64,000 nucleotides of DNA, from positions 248,001 to 312,000 of the forward strand of contig NZ_JADZLT010000050.1 of assembly GCF_015904235.1 (NCBI RefSeq). Reading direction: 5' to 3'. Position 1 is the stretch's first letter, and each line of letters starts with the position of its first letter. The notes beneath the pieces were generated by a model. That model had not been told where the DNA came from, made no database searches, and saw only the letters and a list, made by a program, of their open reading frames with translations. The stretch comes from Methylobrevis albus (GTDB lineage: Bacteria; Pseudomonadota; Alphaproteobacteria; Rhizobiales; Pleomorphomonadaceae). This document shows, piece after piece, positions 28,831 to 37,438 of this stretch. Both the position numbers and the translations under genes were made by a program.

Positions 28831-30162
28831 ATGTCCGGTCATGCCTATCAGCCGTCGGAGCGCGTCTCCGGCTCCATGGAATGGTTCGAGCGAGCCCGCA
28901 AGGTGGCGCCGCTCGGCGCCCAGGGTGACGGCAAGTTCTACGCGCCCTATCCGCACTATCTGTCGCGCGGCATCGGCTCGAAGGTCATCGACGTCGACGG
29001 CAACGAGTACATCGACTACTGGAACGGCGCCGGCCCGACCGTGCTCGGCCATGCCGACCCGGACGTCGACGCAGCGGTCGCCGAGACAATGCGCAGCCGC
29101 GGCACCGTGTTCTGTGCGCCGAGCGACCTCGAGGTGATGCTCGGCGAGACGATGGCGGCGCACATTCCCTGCGCAGGCATGTCGGGCTTCCTCAACGCCG
29201 GCTCCGACGTGCTCTACATGGCCGGGCGTCTCGCCCGGGCGGCGACGGGCCGCAAGATCTTCGTCAAGTTCGCCGGCTCCTATCACGGCTGGCACGAGGA
29301 CTTCCTGTTCAACGTCTCGTCGTTCGCCGGTCCGCCGGGCAACGACGGCCAGTACAAGCCGATCGCCGAGACCACCGGCCTGAAGGACGAGACGGTCGCC
29401 TCGATCCGGGTGCTCGACTACAACGACCTCGAGGCGGTGAAAGAGCTGTTCCGCACCGAGGGCGACCAGATTGCCGGCGTCGTCGTCGAACCGGTGATGC
29501 ACGGGCCGATCACCGGCAACATCACGCCGCTGCCGGGCTTTCTCGAGGGGCTGCGCGAGCTCTGCACCGCGCATGGCGCGCTGCTGATCTTCGACGAGAT
29601 CCTGACCGGCTTCCGCCACCACGTCGGCGGCGCGCAGACGCTGTTCGGCGTCACCCCCGACATCGGCTGCTTCGGCAAGGCGATCTCGAACGGGCTGCCG
29701 ATCGCGGCGATCTGTGCAAAGCCCGAGCTGATGGAAAAGCTCGCCCCCGTCGGCAAGGCCTTCTTCTCCGGCACCTACAACGGCAACGTCGCCTCGGTCG
29801 CCGCGGCGCTCGCCACCATCGGCAAGCTCGCCGACGGCACGGTGCATGCCCGGATCTCGGCGCTCGGCAGGCGGCTCGCCGACGGGCTCGACGAAATCTA
29901 CAGCCGGCGCGGCATCGTCGCCCGGGCAAACGTCTTCCACTCCATCGTCGCGATCCACAATTCGGACCGCACGCTGAACTCGCTGAGCGACGTCTTCGCC
30001 CACCACGACATGTCGCGGTCGGCCGAGTTCGCCAGCTTCCTCTTCGACAACGGCATCTATGCCAAGCCCCGCAAGGTGCAGCGCCTGCTCGTGTCCGGCG
30101 CCCACACCGAAGCGGATATCGACCGCACCATCGAAGTGGTCGACAGGTTCCACGCGGCATGA
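28831..30162 (+). CDS. PLP-dependent class III aminotransferase (GSA-aminotransferase-like)
   Basis: A 443-residue fold-type I aminotransferase close to glutamate-1-semialdehyde aminomutase-like enzymes. The N-terminal YLSRGIGSKVIDVDGNEYIDY stretch, the SYHGWHED patch, FDEILTGFR near residue 255 and the PLP lysine Lys283 in FGKAISNG are all present. The ATG at 28831 has a strong GGAAGGAC. It overlaps hyuA by 4 bp, so it belongs to the same operon. It may transaminate an amino acid or beta-amino acid set free by the hydrolases. The exact substrate is unknown. Confidence 0.92.
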   Translation: MSGHAYQPSERVSGSMEWFERARKVAPLGAQGDGKFYAPYPHYLSRGIGSKVIDVDGNEYIDYWNGAGPTVLGHADPDVDAAVAETMRSRGTVFCAPSDLEVMLGETMAAHIPCAGMSGFLNAGSDVLYMAGRLARAATGRKIFVKFAGSYHGWHEDFLFNVSSFAGPPGNDGQYKPIAETTGLKDETVASIRVLDYNDLEAVKELFRTEGDQIAGVVVEPVMHGPITGNITPLPGFLEGLRELCTAHGALLIFDEILTGFRHHVGGAQTLFGVTPDIGCFGKAISNGLPIAAICAKPELMEKLAPVGKAFFSGTYNGNVASVAAALATIGKLADGTVHARISALGRRLADGLDEIYSRRGIVARANVFHSIVAIHNSDRTLNSLSDVFAHHDMSRSAEFASFLFDNGIYAKPRKVQRLLVSGAHTEADIDRTIEVVDRFHAA

Positions 30163-32189
30163 GGGCGCGATCCGTGACGGCGAAACAGAACAGCAAGCGC
30201 GTCGGCATCGACATCGGTGGCACGTTCACCGACATCGTCGTGTTCGACGAGGCGACCGGCGCGGTGACCCGCTCCAAGACCCCTTCGACCCCCGAGGCGC
30301 CGGAAGAAGGCTTCCTCGCCGCGCTCGCCGCGGTCGGCGTGCCGATCGACGAGATCGGGACGCTGGTGCACGGCACCACGATCGTCACCAACCTCATCCT
30401 CGAGCGGAAAGGCGGCCGCACCGCCCTGATCACCACGCGCGGCTTCCGCGACGTGCTGGAGATCATGCGCGCCACCCGGCCGCTGCCCTACGACCTCGCC
30501 TGGCGCAAGCCGGTGCCGCTGATCCCGCGCGAGTTCTGCTTCGAGGTCGACGAGCGGATCATGGCCGACGGCACCATCGAGACGGCGATCGATCCCGCGA
30601 ACGTCGCCGAAGTGGTCGACCGCATCGTCGCGCTCGGCGTCGAGGGCATCGCCGTCAGCCTGATGCACGCCTATCTCGACGACCGGCACGAGAAGGTGGT
30701 CGAGGCGGTGATCCGCGAGCGGGCGCCGCACCTCGCAGTCTCGGTCTCCTCGCAGATCTGCCGCGAGATCCGCGAATACGAGCGGGCGAACACCACGGTC
30801 GCGAACATCTACTCGATGCCGCGCGTGCGACGCTACGTCGACGCCCTCGCCGCCCGGGTCGGCGTGCCGGGCCTCGTCAATTATCTGAGCTCCGAGGGCG
30901 GCATCCAGACCGGCACCGAAGCGGCGGATCGTCCGGTGACGCTGTGCGTCTCGGGCCCGGCCGGCGGCGTGCTCGGTGGTGCTTTCCTCGGCGAGCAGAC
31001 CGGGCGGCGCAATCTCGTCACGGTCGACATGGGCGGCACCAGCTTCGACGTCGCGGTGATCCGCGACGGCCGCTTCGACATCAAGAACACCTTCGAGATC
31101 GAGTGGGGCATTCCGGTCAAGACGCCGACGATCGACATCAAGACGATCGGCGCGGGCGGCGGCTCGATCGTCTGGATCGACAACGGCGGCGCGCTGCGCG
31201 TCGGCCCGCAGAGCGCCGGCGCCGATCCCGGCCCGGCCTGTTACGGCCGCGGCGGCACCGACTGCACCGTCACCGACGCCAACCTGGTGCTCGGCCTGAT
31301 CCACCCGAACGCGACGTTCCCGCTCGACGTCGCGGCGGCGGAAGCCGCCGTCGGCCGGATCGCCGACCACTTCGGCGTCTCGGTGCGCGAGGCGGCCGAG
31401 GGCATCTACCGCGTCGTCAACGCCGCGATGGCGACGGCGATCCGGCAGATGACCGTGGAAAAGGGCATCGACCCGCGCGACTTCGCCCTGGTGCCGTTCG
31501 GCGGTGCCGGCGGCCAGCACGCCGCGGTGCTCGCAGCCGAGGTCGGCATCCCGGAAATCGTCGTGCCCAACATGCCGAGCGTGTTCTCCGCCTTCGGCAT
31601 GGTCAGCGCGCCGCTGAAGGTGAGCCGTGCCCGCACCATCCTGAAGCCGCTCGCGATGCTTGGCCCCGGCGAGATCGCCGCCTTCTTCGCCGACCTGACG
31701 GGCGGAATCGACGCCTCCGCCTTCGACGGCGCCACCAGCGCTCCGCGGCACGAGTTCAGCCTCGATCTGCGCTACGTCAAGCAGGCGCACGAGATCAGCG
31801 TGCTGGTCGATCCGGACTGGACGGCGGCGGAGATCACCGAGGCCTTCGAGGACAAGCACTTCCTGCTCTACGGCACCCGGCACGGTCATGCCGTGATGGT
31901 GGTCACCGGCCGCGTCGCCGCGATCGCCGACATGCCGCCGCTGCCGATCTCGGCGGAGGAGGAGCGCGACGACCGGACCGTCGTCGCGGCTCGCACCACC
32001 ACGATCGCCGGCATCGCCGGCGAGGTGCCGATCTACGACCGCACCACCCTCGGCCCCGGCGCCCGCTTCGCCGGCCCCTGCCTCGTCGAGGAAGTGGACA
32101 CGACCTTCTACGTGCCCGAAGGCGCCAGCGCGCGCGTCGACGCCTTCCGCAATCTCGTCATCACCACCGACGGAGCGTCCGCGGCATGA
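30159..32189 (+). CDS. hyuA: Hydantoinase/oxoprolinase subunit A
   Basis: A 676-residue HyuA-family protein with the N-terminal ATPase fold motif VGIDIGGTFTDIV at about residue 13. TTIVTNLILE lies near 70, and the Hydantoinase_A core carries VDMGGTSFDVAV near 288 and GAGGGSIVW near 330. It pairs with HyuB to open cyclic amides (hydantoins, 5-oxoproline, N-methylhydantoin) using ATP. The ATG overlaps the aminotransferase stop; a GTG 15 bp inside is an alternative start. The exact ring substrate cannot be deduced. Confidence 0.93.
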   Translation: MRARSVTAKQNSKRVGIDIGGTFTDIVVFDEATGAVTRSKTPSTPEAPEEGFLAALAAVGVPIDEIGTLVHGTTIVTNLILERKGGRTALITTRGFRDVLEIMRATRPLPYDLAWRKPVPLIPREFCFEVDERIMADGTIETAIDPANVAEVVDRIVALGVEGIAVSLMHAYLDDRHEKVVEAVIRERAPHLAVSVSSQICREIREYERANTTVANIYSMPRVRRYVDALAARVGVPGLVNYLSSEGGIQTGTEAADRPVTLCVSGPAGGVLGGAFLGEQTGRRNLVTVDMGGTSFDVAVIRDGRFDIKNTFEIEWGIPVKTPTIDIKTIGAGGGSIVWIDNGGALRVGPQSAGADPGPACYGRGGTDCTVTDANLVLGLIHPNATFPLDVAAAEAAVGRIADHFGVSVREAAEGIYRVVNAAMATAIRQMTVEKGIDPRDFALVPFGGAGGQHAAVLAAEVGIPEIVVPNMPSVFSAFGMVSAPLKVSRARTILKPLAMLGPGEIAAFFADLTGGIDASAFDGATSAPRHEFSLDLRYVKQAHEISVLVDPDWTAAEITEAFEDKHFLLYGTRHGHAVMVVTGRVAAIADMPPLPISAEEERDDRTVVAARTTTIAGIAGEVPIYDRTTLGPGARFAGPCLVEEVDTTFYVPEGASARVDAFRNLVITTDGASAA

Positions 32190-33778
32190 GCACCCTCGAT
32201 CCCTTCACCCAGCAGATCATCCGCAATCATCTCTTCTCGACCACCGACGAGATGATCCAGACGACGGTGCTGACCGCCTATTCGCCGACCTTCTCCGAGG
32301 GCTTCGACTTTTCCTGCGCCCTGTTCGACACCACCGGCCGCATGGTGATGCAGTCGCGCGGCGTCGGCGTGCACCTCGGCTCGCTGGTCGGGGCGATGCT
32401 GGCGATCGTCGCCCGCTTTCCGGCGCCGAGACCCGGCGACGTCTTCATCACCAACAACCCCTATCTCGCGACGCACCAGTCCGACGTCGTCGTGGCGCGG
32501 CCGATGTTCTGCGAGGGCAGCCACGTCGGCTATGCCGTCAACATCGGCCACTGGACCGACGTCGGCGGCATGGCGGCCGGCGGCTGCGCCGGCACCTCGA
32601 CCCACGTCGTGCAGGACGGGCTGATCATCCCGCTGTCGCGGCTCTACGACGCCGGTACGCTGGTGGAAGGCACGCGCGACTTCATCCTCGCCAACGTCCG
32701 CCTGCCGGAGGACGACTGGGGCGACCTGATGAGCCAGGTCTCGGCGACGGCGATCGCCGAGAGCCGTATCCAGTCGCTCGCCGCGCGCTACGGCGTGCCG
32801 GCGGTGATCGACGGCATGGCGGCGGCAATCGAATATTCCCGCGCGCGCTTCCTCGCGGCGCTGAAGGAGATCCCCGACGGCGTCTACGAGGCGGTCGACT
32901 ACATCGAGGACGACGGCATTTCGGACGCGACCTACCCGATCAAGGTCAAGGTCACCAAGTCGGCGACGGGCTTCCACCTCGACTTCACCGGCACCGCGCC
33001 GCAGGCGCCCACCCCGGTGAATGCCACCTTCATCTCGGCGCGCGCCTCGGCCTATGCCGCCGTGGTCGCCCTCGTCGACCCGACGATCCCGGTCAACGCC
33101 GGCATCTTCGACCAGGTCGAGATGGTGGTGCCGCCGCGCACCATCGTCAGCGCCGAATGGCCGACGCCGGTCTACGGCTGCACCTTCGAGATGGCGAAGC
33201 GCGTGCCCGAGACCATCCTCAAGGCCTTCGCGAACACCATCCCCGAGCGCACCGGCGCCGGCTGCCACGCCTCCGGCAACAACCTCGCCGGCCGCGCCAT
33301 CGACCCGAAAACCGGCGAAGAGGCGGTCTGGTACAACTACTACGAGGGCGGCCAGGGGGCGACCGCCGCCGGGATCGGCAACGACGCCGTCTACTTCTGG
33401 GGCGAGACGTCGATGAACCAGCCGATCGAGGTCTGGGAGCACAAGTACCCCGTGCTCGTCGACCGCTACGCCCTGCGCGACGGCTCCGGCGGCGCCGGCC
33501 AGCACCGCGGCGGCCACGGCACGGTGCACGAATACCGCCTGCTCGCCGACCACCATCTCTCCGGCCTCGGCGACCGCCACCGCGTCGCCCCCTGGGGCGT
33601 CGAGGGCGGCGAGCCCGGCTTGCCGAACCGCTGGTCGATCCGCCGCAACGGCGTCACCACCGAACTCGGCACCCTCTACGGGCTCAAAAGCCCGTCCAAG
33701 TTCTACGACCTTCACCTGCCCAAGGACGATGTCCTGATCATCGAAACCGGGGGCGGGGGCGGTTACGGCACGCCGTAA
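32186..33778 (+). CDS. hyuB: Hydantoinase/oxoprolinase subunit B
   Basis: A 530-residue HyuB-family protein. It begins DPFTQQIIRNHL, has DTTGRMVMQSRG near residue 45 and FITNNPYLATHQSDVV near residue 85, and later GLGDRHRVAPWG and a GGGGGYG end. It is the partner of HyuA in an ATP-dependent amidohydrolase or carboxylase-like complex. It overlaps hyuA by 4 bp. A 65-bp gap separates it from the importer genes, with an AGAGG ribosome-binding site for the next gene. Confidence 0.93.
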   Translation: MSTLDPFTQQIIRNHLFSTTDEMIQTTVLTAYSPTFSEGFDFSCALFDTTGRMVMQSRGVGVHLGSLVGAMLAIVARFPAPRPGDVFITNNPYLATHQSDVVVARPMFCEGSHVGYAVNIGHWTDVGGMAAGGCAGTSTHVVQDGLIIPLSRLYDAGTLVEGTRDFILANVRLPEDDWGDLMSQVSATAIAESRIQSLAARYGVPAVIDGMAAAIEYSRARFLAALKEIPDGVYEAVDYIEDDGISDATYPIKVKVTKSATGFHLDFTGTAPQAPTPVNATFISARASAYAAVVALVDPTIPVNAGIFDQVEMVVPPRTIVSAEWPTPVYGCTFEMAKRVPETILKAFANTIPERTGAGCHASGNNLAGRAIDPKTGEEAVWYNYYEGGQGATAAGIGNDAVYFWGETSMNQPIEVWEHKYPVLVDRYALRDGSGGAGQHRGGHGTVHEYRLLADHHLSGLGDRHRVAPWGVEGGEPGLPNRWSIRRNGVTTELGTLYGLKSPSKFYDLHLPKDDVLIIETGGGGGYGTP

Positions 33779-33843
33779 CTCAACAACAGAGAGCGATAGC
33801 TCCGGAGCGGACCCATCAACGTCTCGGACTGCAGAGGTACGTC

Positions 33844-35430
33844 ATGTCCTACCTACGTGCGTTAGCGATGTCGTCGGCCCTACTGGCCGGCGTGCTGGCC
33901 CCTGTTCTGCCCGCTGCAGCCCAGAGCGCCAGCGAAACCCTGATCGTCGCCGGCCCCCGCACCCCGGAATCGCTCGAGCTCGAGTATCCCTCGACCGAAG
34001 CGGTGCAGGAGGCGCGGAAAAACGTCTACGAACGCCTGCTCGCCTATGAAATGGTGGCGAACGAAGACGGCGTGATGGTCGAGAACTTCGACAAGCTCAC
34101 CGGCGCGCTGGCCGAATCCTGGGTGGTCTCCGACGATCGCTCGTCGATCACCTTCACCCTCGCCGAGGCGAAGAGCCACGCCGGCAACACGCTGTCGGCC
34201 GACGACGTGATGTGGACGTTCGAGCGCGGCTGGGCGCTGAAGGGGACCTTCTACTGGTACATGCACCAGATGCTGAAGATCCAGGACTTCAGCGCCTTCC
34301 AGAAGGTCGACGACCGCACCGTCAAGGTGCAGCTGCCCGGCCCCTCGCCGCTGATCGAGCGGCTCTGGGTCAACTCCGACCTCGGCATCATCGACGCGAC
34401 CGAGGTGAAGAAGCACCTCACGGCGGAAGACACCTGGGGCACCAAGTGGCTCTCGACCAACACGGCGTCGTTCTCGCCCTACAAGGTGACGACGTTCACG
34501 CCCGGCCGCGAGATCGTCTATGAGGCGAACCTCGACTACTACCGCGGCGAGCCGAAGCTGAAGAAGATCATCTTCCGCGAGATCCCGACCTCGGCCAACC
34601 GTGTCGCGGCGCTGCAGGCCGGCTCGATCGACGTCGCCGAATGGCTGCTGCCGCGCGAACTCGACTTGCTGTCGAAGTCCGAGGCGGTGAAGATCTGGAA
34701 GGTCTACGGCAACTACATCCACCGCGTCGACCTCACCAACACGATCGAGCCGTTCACCGACAAGCGCGTCCGCCAGGCGCTGAACTACCTGGTGCCGCGC
34801 GACCAGATCGGCAAGAGCGTCTACTTCGACACCGCCCGCCCGACCAAGAGCCCGGTCTCGGAAATCTACCCGGCCTATACGGACGAGTTCTTCACCTACT
34901 CCGAGGACGTGGAGAAGGCGAAGGCGCTGCTCGCCGAGGCGGGCTATGCCGACGGCTTCAAGACCGAGCTCGGCTACCGCACCGGTGACGAGATCGAGGA
35001 GCAGATCGCGATCATCCTGAAGACCTCGTTTGCCCGCGCCGGCGTCGACCTGCAGCTCAGCAAGTTGCCGAGCTCGACCCTCGTCGAGCGCTACACCGGC
35101 GGTACGATCCCTGCATACTTCCTGCGCGACATGGCGATCGTGCCGGACGCGGCCTACGTCACCAACCTCTGGCTCAACAGCCAGTCGATGGTGGACTTCT
35201 CCCGCTACAAGAACACCGACGTCGACGCGCTGATCGACAAGAACCTGACCGCGACGGTCGAGGCCGAGCGCATCGCCGACATGAAGCAGGTGCAGCAGAT
35301 GGTGGTCGAGGACGCCCCTTGGGTGTTCCTGTTCAACCCCGGCTACCAGCTCGCGACCCGCGCCAACATCAAGGGCACCTCCTGGTACACGCCGAACGGC
35401 AACGCCTGGTTCGACTACTCCAAGGAGTGA
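33844..35430 (+). CDS. Dipeptide-type ABC transporter substrate-binding protein 2
   Basis: A 528-residue SBP_bac_5 protein with a signal peptide ending near LPAAAQ. Landmarks are LAESWVVSDDRSSITFTL near residue 92, FSPYKVTTFTPGREIVYEAN near residue 215 and FTDKRVRQALNYLVPRDQIG near residue 302. It captures an unknown small molecule in the periplasm. Given the hydantoinase, deacetylase and amidase genes around it, the ligand is more likely a cyclic amide or modified amino acid than a dipeptide; that is inference. Two strong hairpins follow its stop codon. Confidence 0.92.
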   Translation: MSYLRALAMSSALLAGVLAPVLPAAAQSASETLIVAGPRTPESLELEYPSTEAVQEARKNVYERLLAYEMVANEDGVMVENFDKLTGALAESWVVSDDRSSITFTLAEAKSHAGNTLSADDVMWTFERGWALKGTFYWYMHQMLKIQDFSAFQKVDDRTVKVQLPGPSPLIERLWVNSDLGIIDATEVKKHLTAEDTWGTKWLSTNTASFSPYKVTTFTPGREIVYEANLDYYRGEPKLKKIIFREIPTSANRVAALQAGSIDVAEWLLPRELDLLSKSEAVKIWKVYGNYIHRVDLTNTIEPFTDKRVRQALNYLVPRDQIGKSVYFDTARPTKSPVSEIYPAYTDEFFTYSEDVEKAKALLAEAGYADGFKTELGYRTGDEIEEQIAIILKTSFARAGVDLQLSKLPSSTLVERYTGGTIPAYFLRDMAIVPDAAYVTNLWLNSQSMVDFSRYKNTDVDALIDKNLTATVEAERIADMKQVQQMVVEDAPWVFLFNPGYQLATRANIKGTSWYTPNGNAWFDYSKE

Positions 35431-35441
35431 CCAAGACCCTG

Positions 35442-35468
35442 CGGCGGCCCGGCACCCCCGGGCCGCCG
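35442..35468 (+). other. Hairpin 1 after the second binding-protein gene
   Basis: CGGCGGCCCGG at 35442-35452 pairs perfectly with CCGGGCCGCCG at 35458-35468, an 11-bp GC stem with a 5-base loop. It begins 12 bp after the stop codon and is not followed by T residues. It probably protects the binding-protein mRNA or attenuates the downstream permease genes. Confidence 0.65.
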
Positions 35469-35478
35469 TCCCTCATCC

Positions 35479-35510
35479 GGACCGGCGGGCGACGCCTCGC
35501 GCGCCGGTCC
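35479..35510 (+). other. Hairpin 2 after the second binding-protein gene
   Basis: GGACCGGCG at 35479-35487 pairs with CGCCGGTCC at 35502-35510, a perfect 9-bp stem with a 14-base loop. It lies just behind hairpin 1 and 33 bp before the permease ATG. With hairpin 1 it occupies most of the 113-bp gap. Confidence 0.6.
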
Positions 35511-35543
35511 GCTATGCCGCAACATGAAAGAGGGCCAGCGCGC

Positions 35544-36584
35544 ATGAGGACCCGGGACATCTGGCGCCGACAGCCGCGGCTGCTGCGCATCGTGCTGATC
35601 CGGCTCGCGCTGATCGTGCCGCAGATGTTCGGCGTCACGCTCGTCGCCTTCCTGCTGATCCGCCTGCTGCCGGGCGACCCCGCCCGCCTGATCCTCGGCA
35701 ATTTCGCGACCGACGAGTCGATCGCGCTCTACCGCGAGAAACTCGGCCTCGACAAGGACGTCTGGACCCAGTTCGCGATCTACGTCGGCAACATCCTGAA
35801 GGGCGACTTCGGCACCTCGCCGTTCACCTCGCGCCCGATCCTCGAGGACCTCGCCGACCGGGCGCCGGCGACGCTGGAACTCATCCTCTACGCCGTCATC
35901 TGCACCGTCGGCCTCGGCGTCACCATCGCCGTCGTCTCGGTGGTGAAGCGCGGCAGCCCGTTCGACTGGGGCGCGCGCATCTATGGTTTCGCCGCCGGGG
36001 CGCTGCCGGACTTCCTCGTCGCGCTGCTGCTCGTCTTCGTCTTCTTCTACCTGCTCGGCTGGGCACCGGCACCGTTCGGGCGGCTCGACCTGATGCTGAA
36101 CACGCCGCCGCAGGTCACCGGCTTCCTCACCATCGACAGCCTGATCGCCGGCGACTTCGAGGCGTTCCGCTCCGCCGCCGGCCGACTGATCCTGCCGGTG
36201 CTGACCATCACCATCGTCAACGCCGGCGCGGTCACCAAGATGGCGCACAGCGTGTTCTCGGAGATCTGGGACAGCCCGATCGTCGGCCACATGCGGGCCT
36301 GCGGCGTGCCGGAGCAGCAGATCGTGCGCGCGGCGCTGCGCAACAGCCTGCCGCCGATCATCTCGGTGTCGAGCTTCATCCTCGGCTTCCTGCTCGGCGC
36401 CGCGGTGCTGGTGGAGACGATCTTCTCCTGGGGCGGGCTCGGGCAATACGCGGTGCAGGCGGTGATCAACAGCGACTACGCCGCGCTGCAGGGCTTCGTG
36501 CTCGTCGCCTCCGCCTTCATCCTCGTCGTCTACTCGGTCGCCGACATCCTCTACGAAGTCGTCGACCCGCGGATCAGGACGTGA
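35544..36584 (+). CDS. Dipeptide-type ABC transporter permease 2 (DppB-like)
   Basis: A 346-residue BPD_transp_1 permease. It shows the DppB hallmark LIRLLPGDPARLIL near residue 45 and the YREKLGLDKDVWTQF stretch. The EAA-type loop GHMRACGVPEQQI lies near residue 250, and the end is ILYEVVDPRIRT. AGAGGG lies about 10 bp before ATG 35544; an in-frame ATG 30 bp upstream is possible. It pairs with the next gene (4-bp overlap). It is longer than the first importer's DppB-like protein mainly through an extra periplasmic loop near residues 170-215. Confidence 0.92.
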   Translation: MRTRDIWRRQPRLLRIVLIRLALIVPQMFGVTLVAFLLIRLLPGDPARLILGNFATDESIALYREKLGLDKDVWTQFAIYVGNILKGDFGTSPFTSRPILEDLADRAPATLELILYAVICTVGLGVTIAVVSVVKRGSPFDWGARIYGFAAGALPDFLVALLLVFVFFYLLGWAPAPFGRLDLMLNTPPQVTGFLTIDSLIAGDFEAFRSAAGRLILPVLTITIVNAGAVTKMAHSVFSEIWDSPIVGHMRACGVPEQQIVRAALRNSLPPIISVSSFILGFLLGAAVLVETIFSWGGLGQYAVQAVINSDYAALQGFVLVASAFILVVYSVADILYEVVDPRIRT

Positions 36585-37438
36585 CGACCATGGCAAGCGC
36601 CCGCTCCTCCCGATCCGTGTTCGCCCGCCCCGGCCTCGTCATCGGCCTCGGGCTGCTGGCGCTGCAGTTCATCGCCATCGTCTTCGCGCCGTGGATCGCG
36701 CCGTTTCCGCCGACCGAGGCCAACCCGCTCGATTCGCTGCAGCCGCCGAACGCCGTGCACTGGCTCGGCACCGACGAGATCGGCATGGACATCTTCTCGC
36801 GCATCGTGTTCGCCACCCGGGTGAACCTGCTGATCGGCTTTGCCGCGGTCGCCCTGTCGCTCGGCGTCGGTGTGCCGGTCGGCCTGCTCGTCGGCTACTA
36901 CCGCGGCCTGCCGAGCGCCCTCGTGATGCGCTTCTTCGACTTCATCCAGTCGTTTCCGGTGTTCGTGCTCGGCATGGCGCTGGTCGCCGTGCTCGGACAG
37001 GAAATCTGGAGCGTCGTCATCGTGCTCTGCATGCTGTTCGTGCCGATGTTCGCCCGCATCGTCCGCGCCGAGGTGCTGTCGCTGCGCGAGCGGCCGTTCA
37101 TCGCCGCCGCCCGCTGCAGCGGCGCCGGCGACTTCGCCATCATGTTCCGCCACATCCTGCCCAATGCGATGACGCCGGTGATCGTGCAGGTCTCGGTGTC
37201 GATCGGCATGGCGATCCTGCTCACCGCCGGCCTCTCCTTCATCGGCGCCGGCGTGCGGCTGCCGTCGCCGGAATGGGGGCTGATGGTGAGCTCCGGCGCG
37301 CAGCAGATGATCCTCGGCATCTGGTGGATCGCGCTGTTCCCGGGCCTCGCCATCGTGCTCTCGGTGCTGTCCTTCGCCCTGCTCTCCGACGAGGCGAAGC
37401 GCTATGTCGATACCGGCCGCGGAGGGCGCGCGCGATGA
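36581..37438 (+). CDS. Dipeptide-type ABC transporter permease 2 (DppC-like)
   Basis: A 285-residue permease with the DppC marker HWLGTDEIGMDIFSRIVFATR near residue 61. It has the EAA loop RPFIAAARCSGAGDFAIMFRH and the LPSPEWGLMVSSG stretch. The stop of the preceding gene overlaps a GTG start at 36581; an ATG 9 bp inside is also possible. It forms the channel with the DppB-like partner. The stop overlaps the start of the fused ATPase gene by 4 bp, so the operon is tightly coupled. Confidence 0.92.
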   Translation: MTTMASARSSRSVFARPGLVIGLGLLALQFIAIVFAPWIAPFPPTEANPLDSLQPPNAVHWLGTDEIGMDIFSRIVFATRVNLLIGFAAVALSLGVGVPVGLLVGYYRGLPSALVMRFFDFIQSFPVFVLGMALVAVLGQEIWSVVIVLCMLFVPMFARIVRAEVLSLRERPFIAAARCSGAGDFAIMFRHILPNAMTPVIVQVSVSIGMAILLTAGLSFIGAGVRLPSPEWGLMVSSGAQQMILGIWWIALFPGLAIVLSVLSFALLSDEAKRYVDTGRGGRAR